DNA from: Lactifluus volemus
Taxonomy: Eukaryota; Basidiomycota; Agaricomycetes; Russulales; Russulaceae
NCBI GenBank assembly: GCA_022376515.1
Contig: WTXI01000076.1
Span: 1 to 64,000 of the forward strand
Reading direction: 5' to 3'
DNA length: 64,000 nucleotides
Below, piece by piece: positions 1 through 10,051 of the stretch (positions are counted from its first letter, which is position 1; each line of letters starts with the position of its first letter). The position numbers were made by a program, and so were the translations under genes. The notes beneath the pieces are model-generated. The model ran no database searches, was not told the origin of the DNA, and saw only the letters and a list, made by a program, of their open reading frames with translations.

Positions 1-277
1 GCTTTTAGAGATCACACGAGAGAGAGTTAGAACACAGGAAGGATGATGATTTTAAAGGAGAAATCTAGGGCTATATATACAGGACAGATAATAGAAAGTA
101 AGTTATTAGGAACAAAGGGGAAAGCGAGTGCTTTGACTGTGGTGTAAAGGGAGAGCTTTGCAGCGTGTGGTGTGAGGTTGGCATTGTGTTGAGGGTCATG
201 GCGATGCCGAAAGGTGGATAGAAAGCATATGATGAAAGGGGTGTGGTAAAGTAGGAAAAGCGAGAAAAGCGAGAAAC
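1..277. other. No gene recognised upstream of the hAT remnant
   Basis: I see no supported gene here. The open frame on the minus strand that runs through this stretch is the shadow of the hAT coding sequence. There is a TATA-like run near 70-80, but it cannot be tied to a start codon. Confidence 0.4.
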
Positions 278-1209
278 TTGTGGGCGGTGGTCAAGGCGTT
301 TGCGGCTGTACACCGAGGTCACCTTACAGCGTTTATGGATTACTATAATAAACGCGAGGAATTTTCTCCAGATGCCATGGCTCTGGCAGACTGGGCAGAT
401 GTTGCAGGGAAAAAGGTAAGCTGTGGTGTAGTACTTCGAAGTTATTGCCATTGTAACATCCAACAGGGACAGGAAGCGAATCCGGTGGAAATATGGGAAG
501 GGATTGATACAGGCGAAGATACTGGCCGCAACCATCTCACAAAATTAGCCATCCACATTCTCAGTGTCGTCGCCAACTCAGCCGGCTGTGAACGTGCATT
601 CAGCCATATGGGGCTTGTTCACACAGGTATCCGCAGTAAACTAGGCGTCGAGAAAGTTCGCAAGACAACCATGGTGGGAATGGACATCAAGCGAATGCAT
701 CGGGAAGCAGGGCTGCTTCGTACTCAAGGTAAACGAAGCTTTACACAAGCCGGCGAGCAAGAATCTGGCACGAACTTGAGTGCGAACCCAAGTGCGAACT
801 GTCTGATCTTGACATCGCCGATGGCTCAGATCTGCTCGATTTCAATCAATTATCCGAGGTTCTCATCGCCGGGGCAGCTTCTGCAAATGACGACAAGGAC
901 GTAGGCGATGATGACGAGCTCACTCCACCTGCTCCACCCCTGAGAATCACTATTCCTCCTTTAAATTCGGCAACGTTAACGCACCAGGCTACTCAAGTGA
1001 AGAAAACCTCTATCCCCCTCAAAATCCTCTTCAAATACCCAACTGACAAAGACCTGCCTCCCGATGGAATGAATTCGTTCTGGAGAGGAGGTATTCAGAA
1101 CCTGGAAACCGAGATGGAAGCATATGAGATTTTGTGTTCTGACTCAAGCGAGGAGAATCTCGAGGGGAGTAACATCGAGATTCTAGCTATGCAGGTTGGC
1201 GTTGACTGA
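278..1209 (+). pseudogene. hAT-family transposase, 5'-truncated C-terminal part
   Basis: This is the C-terminal part of an hAT (Ac-like) DNA transposase. The recognisable core is the hAT dimerisation region, with LAIHILSVVANSAGCERAFS followed by HTGIRSKLGVEKVRKT. In this family the small-residue, C-E-R-x-F-S pattern marks the dimerisation domain. A short intron runs from a GTAAGC donor near 416 to CAACAG near 467 and joins GKK to GQEANPVEIWEGIDTGEDTG. Reading continues through an acidic linker to the tail around SIPLKILFKYPTDKDLPPDG and NSFWRGGIQNLETEMEAYE, and stops at 1209. The N-terminal BED zinc finger and the catalytic DDE region are absent from the window. The element is therefore truncated near 270 and cannot be autonomous. 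Confidence 0.8.
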
Positions 1210-1442
1210 AACATTTGTATTACTCATATTGCCTATCACTTTGTGTCTCTTGCTGCGGCCCACAACTCTTCGCGGGACATTGGACGATAATCAATGCTGC
1301 GTGATCCGATAATCGATGCTGCGTTATCCCCGATATGGAAGTTTCCCACGGACCCTTGACCCTATGACCCGGGTCAATCAAAGTCACGCCACTCGACCCT
1401 GGGTCAGGGTCTGACCTCGTCAGACCCGGGTCATGACAACGC
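1210..1442. repeat. hAT 3' flank: 22-bp direct repeats and GACCCGGGTC inverted repeats
   Basis: There is no gene here. A 22-bp unit beginning GATAATCAATGCTGCG occurs twice in tandem (about 1286-1329). Further on, TGACCCGGGTCA (1365-1376) and a second ACCCGGGTCAT in inverted orientation (about 1423-1434) bracket a 70-bp stretch that also contains CCCTGGGTCAGGG. Direct and inverted repeats like these are common in the subterminal DNA of hAT elements. I infer that this is the 3' end of the truncated hAT copy, or a small nested repeat. The exact terminus was not found. Confidence 0.5.
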
Positions 1443-1589
1443 TGACAGAAAGAAACGGCCTGGGCTTTGTGAACATGTCACGTGGCCTTTCAACGCACAA
1501 TTTGCAAACCCGTGTTCAAGCTGTACGTCGAAGGTTGTTCTCGCATTTTCGCTATCTGTAATGCCGATAACCTCCACAGGATGGGTGGA

Positions 1590-2215
1590 GGGGTGTATTA
1601 TACCCGTGCTGGCATGTTAGTTCCAGCATCACCATGCTACGCATTTCTTTCACTGGGCGTGTAATCCCCCGCCATCGCATACGTATGGCAGCTTCTCCTT
1701 TTATGTATGGCGGGATTATCTACTCACTCACCGCAGTCGGGGAACACAGTTGCCGACAAGAAGCGCGCCGCCGTATTTCATCCGGGCGTCACGTACAGCT
1801 TTCAAAACTATCTTGCCTACCCACTCTACCCCGCGCCCTACATCGCGAGAACTATAATCACCTTCAATGACTTTATGTTGCAGGTGGGCGAGGGTAATCT
1901 CATCCTTTGTCGTGCATGGCGTTGATGGCGCCTCTCTTTAACATGAAGCTCACACATCCGAAAGTTATCACGCCGCCGGAGACAGTGCTATATGTGCTGC
2001 ACTTCCTCATCTCACTTCTTACGATGGAAATTGTAATTTATGTCAAACATGCGCGCACGTAGAGTGGTATGAGCCCGCACACCGAGTTCATGGTTGGCTT
2101 CTGGAACCTCATCTTCATCTAGCTCAAGGTATGTCTTCCTATCGACGAGCCATGATCTACATCTACATTGACCGTGCTTCGATTTCAGCTGCTCCTTCCC
2201 TGGTGCTCCTTTCTT
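1590..2215 (+). pseudogene. GUP1-like MBOAT gene remnant, core deleted (unit A)
   Basis: Pieces of the N-terminal half of a GUP1-type membrane-bound O-acyltransferase are visible in shifting frames. They include a stretch like YSFQNYLAYPLYP, then YIARTIITFNDFM, then FWNLIFI. In GUP1 these lie before the catalytic core and are typical of this family (ER, remodelling of GPI anchors, originally described as glycerol uptake). Compared with unit B, DNA equivalent to about 13037-13906 is missing, so the RYIYIPLGG motif and the conserved histidine region are gone. It cannot encode an active enzyme. Confidence 0.75.
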
Positions 2216-2800
2216 CTTTTCGACGGAATGACAGTAACGTTATGCCTGTGGATCATGAATCATGCTTCCCCGCTCTATTCGTCCTTGCAAAGACGCTCCG
2301 GGCCGTTGCTTCGACGCGAACTTCATTATTGAATAGTAGTACTGTATACGTGCAGTCTTGAGCAGGTGGCGGCTTTCCGCTGCCCGTATGTTATGTGATA
2401 TGTTAAGGTTACGCACGCGTACCATAATGGGCCTGTTTCTCTCCAGATCCTATTCCTTTCCATTTTCGTATCTATCTTCCTCCTGCGACAACGAATGGGA
2501 GTAGCATTATCCATGACAACCGAAACTGACGACAAGCTGAGGCATAGGTATGAGGAGATATTCAGGCTTGTGCTGTAACACCGTGTCAACCTTTCTCCGG
2601 GTTTGTAGAAAAACTTTGTTGGTCTTGGAAGAACCACCTAAAATATCGTACAGTGCGGATGAGTGAGAAGCTCGAGGTTGTGTCCCGCGGCTTCAACTCT
2701 ACAATTGAATGAAGGCATTATATAATTTGGGAGGGAAAATGGCACAAGATATTGTAGCGTTTGACTCGAGACGTGCCAGCGTTTCAGCTGAAAAGAGCCA
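2216..2800. other. Unit A spacer between GUP1 remnant and NLR
   Basis: This stretch is shared with 13906-14490 in unit B. Several short frames are open on both strands but none is conserved in frame between the copies, and I recognise no protein family. It probably holds the 3' flanks of the two convergent genes. Confidence 0.5.
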
Positions 2801-3263
2801 AGATTGGGGAAATTAAAATCGGAAGGGAGATAGGCTGGCAGCCGAGAACGGCGTGCAGCGTGCACTGGGACCCTGAGACGGGATTTCCAACGCCTGCGGC
2901 TCCCTGAGGGCCCGCCGGCGTGGACAACGATCACTCCCTGTTGGGGGCGATCGCCCACGGCCGTTCATTACGATACCATTCATATTCTTTCCCAGACCCC
3001 TTTCACTTAGCATACTTAGTCCCTCTGAGCACATGGCACTAGCCTGCCTCGTGCATGCCAAGACCGAGCGGCCGTTCTGGCCCACACAAATCTATTCAGT
3101 CCTTAGCACACACTCTAATCTACATATATACCAAAATACGAAGCCTGAGACACATAAGCGCGTCCCCAATCTTTTCCCCCGTGTGATTTCGTCCCCTCGC
3201 TCCTTTTGTCTCCGCGCGCGTTCGTTCTCCGCGCCCCTACATTCGTCTTCGACACCAGAAGAT
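2801..3263. mobile_element. Candidate solo LTR with 5-bp target duplication
   Basis: The approximately 453-bp stretch from 2806 to 3258 is missing from the matching place in unit B (near 14490). It begins TGGGGAAATT and ends GACACCAG, and AAGAT lies directly on both sides (2801-2805 and 3259-3263). Unit B has a single AAGAT at the empty site. Terminal TG..CA(G), a 5-bp target duplication and a CT-rich tail with a TATATA box near 3124 are what a solo LTR of a retrotransposon left by LTR-LTR recombination would show. No reverse transcriptase or integrase is present. The open tail of the neighbouring NLR frame (3115-3258) runs into this element. Confidence 0.75.
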
Positions 3264-6200
3264 CCCCGCAATCTGAAGTTGTACTGGCTATGCGGCGATT
3301 GTACTGTATGGAACGGAAACGTGAAGAGCCAGTAAGCGGTACATTTAGACGTGAAGAGTGATTACAGTACCTGTTCGATGGTGTATTATAGCCATACTCC
3401 GACAATAACTTTACAATCCCTCGAAGTCCATGTCGTGATGCTTCTTGAGACGGTGTCCGGCCATCTTCATTGAGAACATGGATATCTGCACCTCGTTCAA
3501 GTAGCAGCTTGACGACCATATGAGCTGCCGGGTGACCAATACATGATGATGCGACATGCAACGACGTCCAAAGGCCCCTCTTTTTCGCGTTCACATCGGC
3601 GCCATGGTCAAGCAACAAACGGACGACTTCCAAATGTCCGGACTGTATTGCACAATGCAATGGAGTCCGTCCGTCGTTGTCCTGGGAATCTACTCTCGCA
3701 CCGTGCTTGACCAAAAACTTGGTGCCTTCCAGCCATCCGTCCTCTGAGGCTAAGTTCAAGGGTGACTGGCCATAACTATTTCGCTCGTTGACATCCGCGC
3801 CGCGATCAACTAATGACTGTAAGAGATCAAAGTCCTTCGATTCCAATGTGGAAAATAATGAAGTCTCCTGTTCTCTGTGAAGCGCATCAGCAGCTGCAAG
3901 AAAAGCTTCCCATGCGCTCGGCAAAGAGCCTGGCAATATTGAGCTTCCCATTGTCAAGCGCCAGGTCTAAGGCAGTCTTGTTGTTGTTATCCCTCACGTT
4001 GACATCTCCGCCCGACTCCAGTAACAGTTCCACGATGTCCAGATGCCCGTATTGTGCCGCTGTATGCAACGGCGTCCGACCGTTTCTGTCTTCTGCGTTC
4101 ATATTTGAGCCACATCGGATTAGTAAGCGGGCAACCTCGAGTTCTCCGTAACGAGCTGCACCACCCAGTGGCGTCGTTTGATCCACATTCCGCTTATCAA
4201 TAGCTGCACCACGCTCAATCAGCAATTTGGTAACATCGAGGTGCCCCTTCGCTGATGCGACATGCAGTGGCGTTTCGAGGTGTTTTGTCTGACCATTTAT
4301 ATCTGCGCCATGGTCAAGCAAAAGTAGCAGAGCATCGGAATGTCCACTTTGGGATGCAAAGTGTGATGCAGTCCAGCCGTGGTCAGCAGCAGAGTTCACG
4401 TCTGCACCATTCTCGATCAAGAAGCGTGAAGCCTCGAGCATTCCGTTGGACGATGCCAGGATCAATGGCGTCATTTGATTTTCGCCACGCACGTCGATAT
4501 TTGGTATAAGGTCCAGTAGTAAACGGATGATGTCGAGATGCCTTTGGCTGATGCTTGATGGAAGGGGATATATCCCCTGTTATCCTGGGAATTGGGATCT
4601 GCACCGTGATCGATCAAGAAGCGTATAACGTCGACACTCCCGTCGCTGCCACATCCAGAAGATAAGGCAGTGTCTCCATTCCGTGTTTCGTGTCTACGGC
4701 TGCACCGGATTGGATAAGAAATTCTACGACATTGAGATGCCCAAAAATTGATGCCATGTGCAGTGCGGTCCGAAGGCGACGGTCTTGTACAGCTACATCT
4801 GCACAGTGGCGAAGGAGCTCCTGCACGATAGCCAGAGATCCACCTATCGATGCTGCATGCAATGGGGTGAAACCGGATTTGTCGCGACAATTTACATCTG
4901 CGCCATGCGTAGTAATGCTTGTACGATCTCAAACTCGCCTCGACATGACGCAAGGTATAGTGGGGTCATTTCATTTTGTCCCGTATGTTGACATCTGCGT
5001 GGTGTTCGAGTAAAACCTCCACGTGGTCACGACGTCCGCGTTCTGATGCGAAGTGTAATGGAGAACTCCCGGGCCGGCCAGGGGAATTCACGTCTGCACC
5101 GTGGTCGAGGAGCAGCAGTACAATATCGGCATTGGCGAGGCCAGCTTGCAAGCAAGTACCGTAGTAGCCTCCCACGGTATTGACATCTCTTGAATTGATG
5201 ACGAGAAGATGCTCAACAAGGCTGCGGAAACCACAAAGTATGGCATAGTATAGCCCGGTAGCCGGCGGTCGTCTTGGGTGAGTCGCGGACATGTGCTCAC
5301 GGAAAGGGTTGTCAATATCGTATATCCAGACCCATGTTCGAAAATGTGGCTTGCCCCGGTCAAAAAGCTCCATCGCGTCCTGGATATTCTCCACTACGTT
5401 TTCGAACCGAGCGTGGTCGACCCAGTGGCGAGCAGCGTAATTTGCAAATGGGAACTTCTCCATACGCTTCTTGTCAATGTGATTGTCAGATGGAGTAGGA
5501 TGCCGAGAGAAGCCTGTGCGAGCATGGTATGCGCAGACTGGAGAGAGACGTGATAGCGGGAAAGATCCTTCCTGCATTGGCCAGGCGATCCGATGTCAAG
5601 TACTCCCGGACAGAGATATGGGAGAATTGGATGATTGGCGATCCGTCGACATTAACAGTGACGATCAAACTTGAACATGCGGATAAAACAGCGTGGGGTC
5701 TTCTGGGTACCAATCTTCGTAATATCGGGGAAGCTTATTGGCGACAAATCGAACCGCAAAAGCGTTCGCGAGCTCTTCAACCCGAAGAGGGCGAACGGAA
5801 GCCAAGAGACATTGGAACAGGCGACGAACGTATTCTCGTTTCTTCTTCTCGATCCCGAGCAAAGTCCGCTCATAAGTCGCGTCCAAGGCACCAGGCATCT
5901 CATCCAGAATACGCCGAATTGCCGCGGGAGGACTACGACGCAGAGTGTCCAGCTGAGAAAATACCCAGCGGAACCTGTCCGGTGAAGTCAGATAAGACAC
6001 CGTCGCAAGACATGATCATGTCCATGACTTACATTGCTGCCTCTGCACTCCATTCCCGCATCGTCCGATCTGAATGGACGACCGCGCTGATGTAATCAAG
6101 AATATCCTCCCCTTGTCCTTTTTCATCATGAAGGGACACACGGAGAGACGTTAGAGGTCTCAGAGCCGTTAGGATGTCGGCGTCCGGGCGACTGTTACAC

Positions 6201-7999
6201 AAATTCGTAGATTTGGAAGGTCTAAGTGAACAAGCTCGTCCACGAGATCGAGCACCCTCTCGCGTGCGGTCGGAAATCCAGATGTATTCGGACATTCGTC
6301 GAGTCCATCCACGATTATGTAAATATCAGGCAGTCCTGGGAGCTTGAGCATTTGCTTGAGGCATGCTGTGAGTGCCTGATCATCAGGCGGGTGGGATCCT
6401 GGATTGTGTTGCGAATATAGCTGAGAAAGGGTATTATTGCAAGGATCGGATTTGGCGCTGAGCTGGACGAGGAGAGAGGTGAGCAGGCCGCGGACGTCCT
6501 GCTTGGCGATATCCCCGAAATCAAAATAGAAATACCCCAACAGGGCCGATCCTGAATCGAAGTTCACTTTGGCGTCTTGTATACTGGAACTATTTGATAA
6601 TATGAATGAGCTAGACAAGAGATGTGAGGATGACACATACCATAGCACACTCTTTCCTGAGCCCGCTGCAAGACGAGCAGCATGTTGCTTTCAGAAGAAC
6701 GAGGATGGAAGATGGGGCACAATACGCACGTATACCATGTATGCATAAAAGGGCACCCGACGATTTCCATTTGTGGAATGTCTCACTTTGGATAAACCAG
6801 GCAGCAGTTCCATTGTGGTGAGCTGTGCGTGCGATGTTGTGGTTTGTCGATGGATCGGGAGGGGAGAGCCACATTCGGATATCCTTCTGCAATTGATCAC
6901 CTGGGATGTATGTTGAGTCTAATAGCGGTCGATGAGATAACCTAGAACAGACGTTTCATCTTGTTCATCTCGATTGTCGTCTCTTGCGCCGTAACTGGTA
7001 AGGAGTGAGTGGGATTGATATTCTAAGCAGTGATAAGGTCACGCATGTGAACATACCCAAAGCTTGCTGCATGTGACTGGTTGACGCGTTGCTATCTACT
7101 CGCACAGTAGCCTTGGTCAATTGTTTCACAGCCACCCAAATGAGGGTTGCGTACCATCCACAACTACTTTCATATTATTGACGAGACCATGGACGAGCTC
7201 AAATGTTTGAGCTACTGTCATTCGAGTCTCATCCAGAGTGAGGCGGTCCATCCTCCGGAGCACAGCTTCGATATCTCTCTCTCCCAATAGCTTCTTGGCG
7301 AATTTCTCTATGCCATGTTCGTACTTTTGGAATGTGTGGGAAAGTGAAGACTTACTAAGCCGACCTTGCTTGATTTGTTTAGTCGCCAGGGCGAGAACGG
7401 ACAACACTTCGACCAATATCTTGACGATTATATCGGTCATTGCAGAGTTGAATGGCACCCTGGTATAAATACGGAGGCGTTGAAGGAAATTTCCGACACA
7501 TTCAAAAGGTCAACGAGCAAGTCATAACTTGCGCCAACTTCAACAGCCGTCTGATATACTCAAATATTACAATGACGCGGAAGAAAGCCGAACGAAATAC
7601 CTACCACGAGGAGTACCTCCACGCCACAAAGGATTGCTCTTGCAGGTTTTGCATGTGGCGATGGCACCTTTAGACATAAGTATAAGAAAACAATAAGACG
7701 AGCCGATGGCCTCTGACGTACCAGACTGGCGGGTGGGCCAAAGACGCCAACAACCCAAGGAGAGCTTGTACTATGGGGTTAAGCCACCTGATCAAGTTCC
7801 GATTTCCTTCCCGGTACTCTTTGAAGGCCATTGCCCTTTCTTCAAGTAGATCAAGGATGGCTCGAGGTGAGACGCAGTTCTGGAACTGATAGGTGAAGGG
7901 ATTTTTTGTGAGATCTATTCCGGTCTGCCTAGCATAGTCGTCTAAAGTGTCGAGAATCAATCGGTGGTTGGAGGACGAAATCTGTGTTGTGGATGACAT
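3115..7999 (-). pseudogene. Goodbye-NACHT-ankyrin NLR (STAND NTPase), unit A copy, frameshifted
   Basis: This is a fungal NLR-like receptor gene. The N-terminus (M at 7999) carries the fungal STAND 'Goodbye'-type helical domain (DYARQTGIDLTKNPF, then KEYREGNRNLIRW, later KILVEVLSVLALATKQIKQG). A splice at about 6720/6682 rebuilds the Walker A motif AGSGKS, and Walker B is IYIIVDGLDECP (about 6290-6325). A winged-helix-like segment (SHISVREYLTSDRLA) follows, then at least ten ankyrin repeats (for example GRTPLHTAAQYGHLDIVELL) to about 3400. NACHT proteins oligomerise on ligand binding, and ankyrins usually form the sensor. Frames break several times, including near 4490, 4960, 5600, 6190 (a missing T in the VTSRPD segment) and 7490. 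As written it does not encode one protein. This may be true decay or uncorrected one-base deletions. Confidence 0.85.
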
Positions 8000-9169
8000 G
8001 AAGACAAGGGTGTTGTAGGAGGTGGTGGAAAACTAGGTGAGAAATATTAACAGGGTTGTCATGATGCCAGGTCTGACCCGGCATCTGATGAAACTCAGCA
8101 TCTGATGCCCAAAATCATCACATCAACGCCTGATGCATCAGGCAATGTGAGATACTCCTCCTTCCAAAAAGGTGAGCGTTACATGTTCTTGACGATGCTC
8201 GCGGAGTCGCGGACCCAAGAATGGACTAGACTTGCTTGTAGCTATGTACATGTAATATACACGTGATGTGAATTTTTCCTCCCATGCCCCATCGGATTCG
8301 CATCTGATGCTTGATGGGTCAGGTGATGGCTGATAAGTAGTGGCGAGTGGGCATGGAGATAAGCGCCGTGCCTGTTCAGGCCATGACTCCCAAGTCGGTA
8401 TGGAGAATCGGAACGGCGTCAAGTTTAACTTAATAACTGACAGACTTGAGGTGCTATGCTGCATGATCTGAAAACCGTGCGATCGGAGGGTCCGTCGGAA
8501 ACCTCCAACTGGGCGCTACATGGAGGAGCCATTCCACGTGCAGCTCATTAAGGGAATGTACCAGGTGGATTCAGGTTCATGCTGCCAGAGAGCATCCATG
8601 GACAACCCCACACATACCACGACGATGACGGCAGACAAAACCAAACCACTTGATCTCAAGGGACCTCACTTCTAACTATGCACGCGCACGAGACTGCGAA
8701 CAAGGACCAGTGTGGGTAGGCAGTGGCAACGGGGTTCGGTAAAAACGTGCTCATTCGAATGCGCCTCAAAGTCTTAACGTACCGCGGACTTTCCTAAATG
8801 CAAGTCCTGGAGGGTCTGATGTGGGGTAACCCGGCTCGGTTTTTTCACCACTCGTATATTTTCACTTACTGTCGGCATGGATAACCAAGACGAAGATAGG
8901 CTTTGCCAACTGCTTGGTAGAATGCCGGCGCACTGTCAACGAAGAAAGCATGATGAGTGGTGATGCTATAGATTGCTATGCAGTAAATATATGCGATGGG
9001 GGTTAGGAAGGTAGGGATGGGAGGGGGGAGGGGAGGGGAGGGGATTGAAAGGAAACATTAAAGACCCATGAAAGAAATACGAATTTCACGACAAACGTTT
9101 TATCTTTTTTCATCGCTCGCTCATACAAATAAGTATGAGCGTGTCGACATCTAAAAAGAAGGGTCTTCT
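8000..9169. other. NLR 5' region and HSP10 3' flank, unit A
   Basis: There is no independent gene. The part from 8340 onward aligns with 19330-20100 in unit B. Near 9013-9045 the plus strand has successive runs of three to six G separated by single bases, a strong G-quadruplex-type sequence, and unit B has a related run near 19950. The stretch lies just downstream of the HSP10 stop, so it would be in the 3' flank of that gene. Confidence 0.5.
8032..8337. mobile_element. MITE-like insertion upstream of the unit A NLR
   Basis: Alignment of the two units shows about 300 bp here replacing about 25 bp in unit B, immediately before the NLR start codon. The insert has repeated GCATCTGATG motifs and imperfect inverted ends. 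GATGCCAGGTCTGACCCGG with CATCTGATG (8063-8090) is matched on the other strand by GCCATCACCTGACCCATC with CATCAGATG (about 8301-8330). No coding sequence is present. A clean target duplication was not found, so the class is not assigned. Confidence 0.5.
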
Positions 9170-9671
9170 CTACTCTTCAATCTTTGCCAAAATCTCCGAA
9201 TCCTTGAACAGATGATATTCCTATATGGCCATCATCATCCTCGAGTTGAAAGAGTGGAAGGGAAAAAGAATTAAAAAAGAAAAAGAAAACGCACATATTC
9301 ACCTACTTTGATCGCATTCCCTCCCCAACCAGGTAACAACACCATATCACCCGCCTTGACCAACGTGGGCACGATCCGACCTTCTTTATCCGGTGCACCA
9401 GGTCCGACCGCGATCACGGTAGCTTCTGGAAGCGGATTCAACGTGGCAGAAGTCGGTAGGAAGATTCCAGTAGCAGTTTTCTAATATATATTGTGTGTCA
9501 TGAGAGGGAGGGAGGAGCCCAAAAAAAAAAAGTACGGTTTCAGGTTTGAAACGTTGGACGAGGACGCGGTCGAGGAGGGGGACGAGAGACCTGGTCGGCT
9601 TGAAGGTAGCCTGGGCAGACTTTTTGCAATATGAGTCAAAAAGGACAAAATGAACGAGTGCACATCAACAT
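9170..9671 (-). pseudogene. HSP10: HSP10 / mitochondrial GroES-type co-chaperonin, unit A copy, start-proximal splice lost
   Basis: HSP10 is the 10-kDa co-chaperonin that caps HSP60 in the mitochondrial matrix. The exons resemble unit B: SLVPLLDRVLVQRFKPET, then KTATGIFLPTSATLNPLPE continuing to PGAPDKEGRIVPTLVKAGD and LLPGWGGNAIKVGEY, then EYHLFKDSEILAKIEE and TAG at 9170-9172. Changes from unit B include S to L before VKAGD, R to M in AGD(R/M)VLLPG, and D to Y before the last intron. In unit B the ATG is followed directly by a GTACGT donor. Here those bases are missing (ATG at 9669-9671 followed by TTGATG), so the start codon cannot be spliced to exon 2 in frame. Confidence 0.75.
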
Positions 9672-9674
9672 GAC

Positions 9675-10051
9675 AGGCGCGAGTACTGTAAATGAGTACA
9701 GTAAATTATATGCGCGCCACGTCAAAGCTTGTTTGGTTCGAACAAATAAAGTCTCACTGGGAGGTTGGCACACTTAAACTTGTCACTTGTTACAGTACAA
9801 CAAAAGCACGGGAAAACAGAGGAGAGCTATAGGGGGAAGAACGCATCAATCGTGAAATGTTCGTCATCGTTGAGGCGAAAAAAAAAACTCCATCGAAAAA
9901 GGGTAGTAAAGTCGTGGGTCGTGACAAGAACATCGTGTTTAACGTAAGAAGAAATTAATTAACAGGAAACGGGCTCAATGCAATAAAAGCCACGCAGATT
10001 ATACCTTTTGTCAAGAAACTAGATAAAAGGAAAAGAGAATAGAACGACTCA
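9675..10051. other. HSP10-transcription factor spacer, unit A
   Basis: No gene is seen. It aligns with 20640-21060 in unit B. By position it should hold the HSP10 promoter and the 3' end of the transcription-factor gene. Confidence 0.5.
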
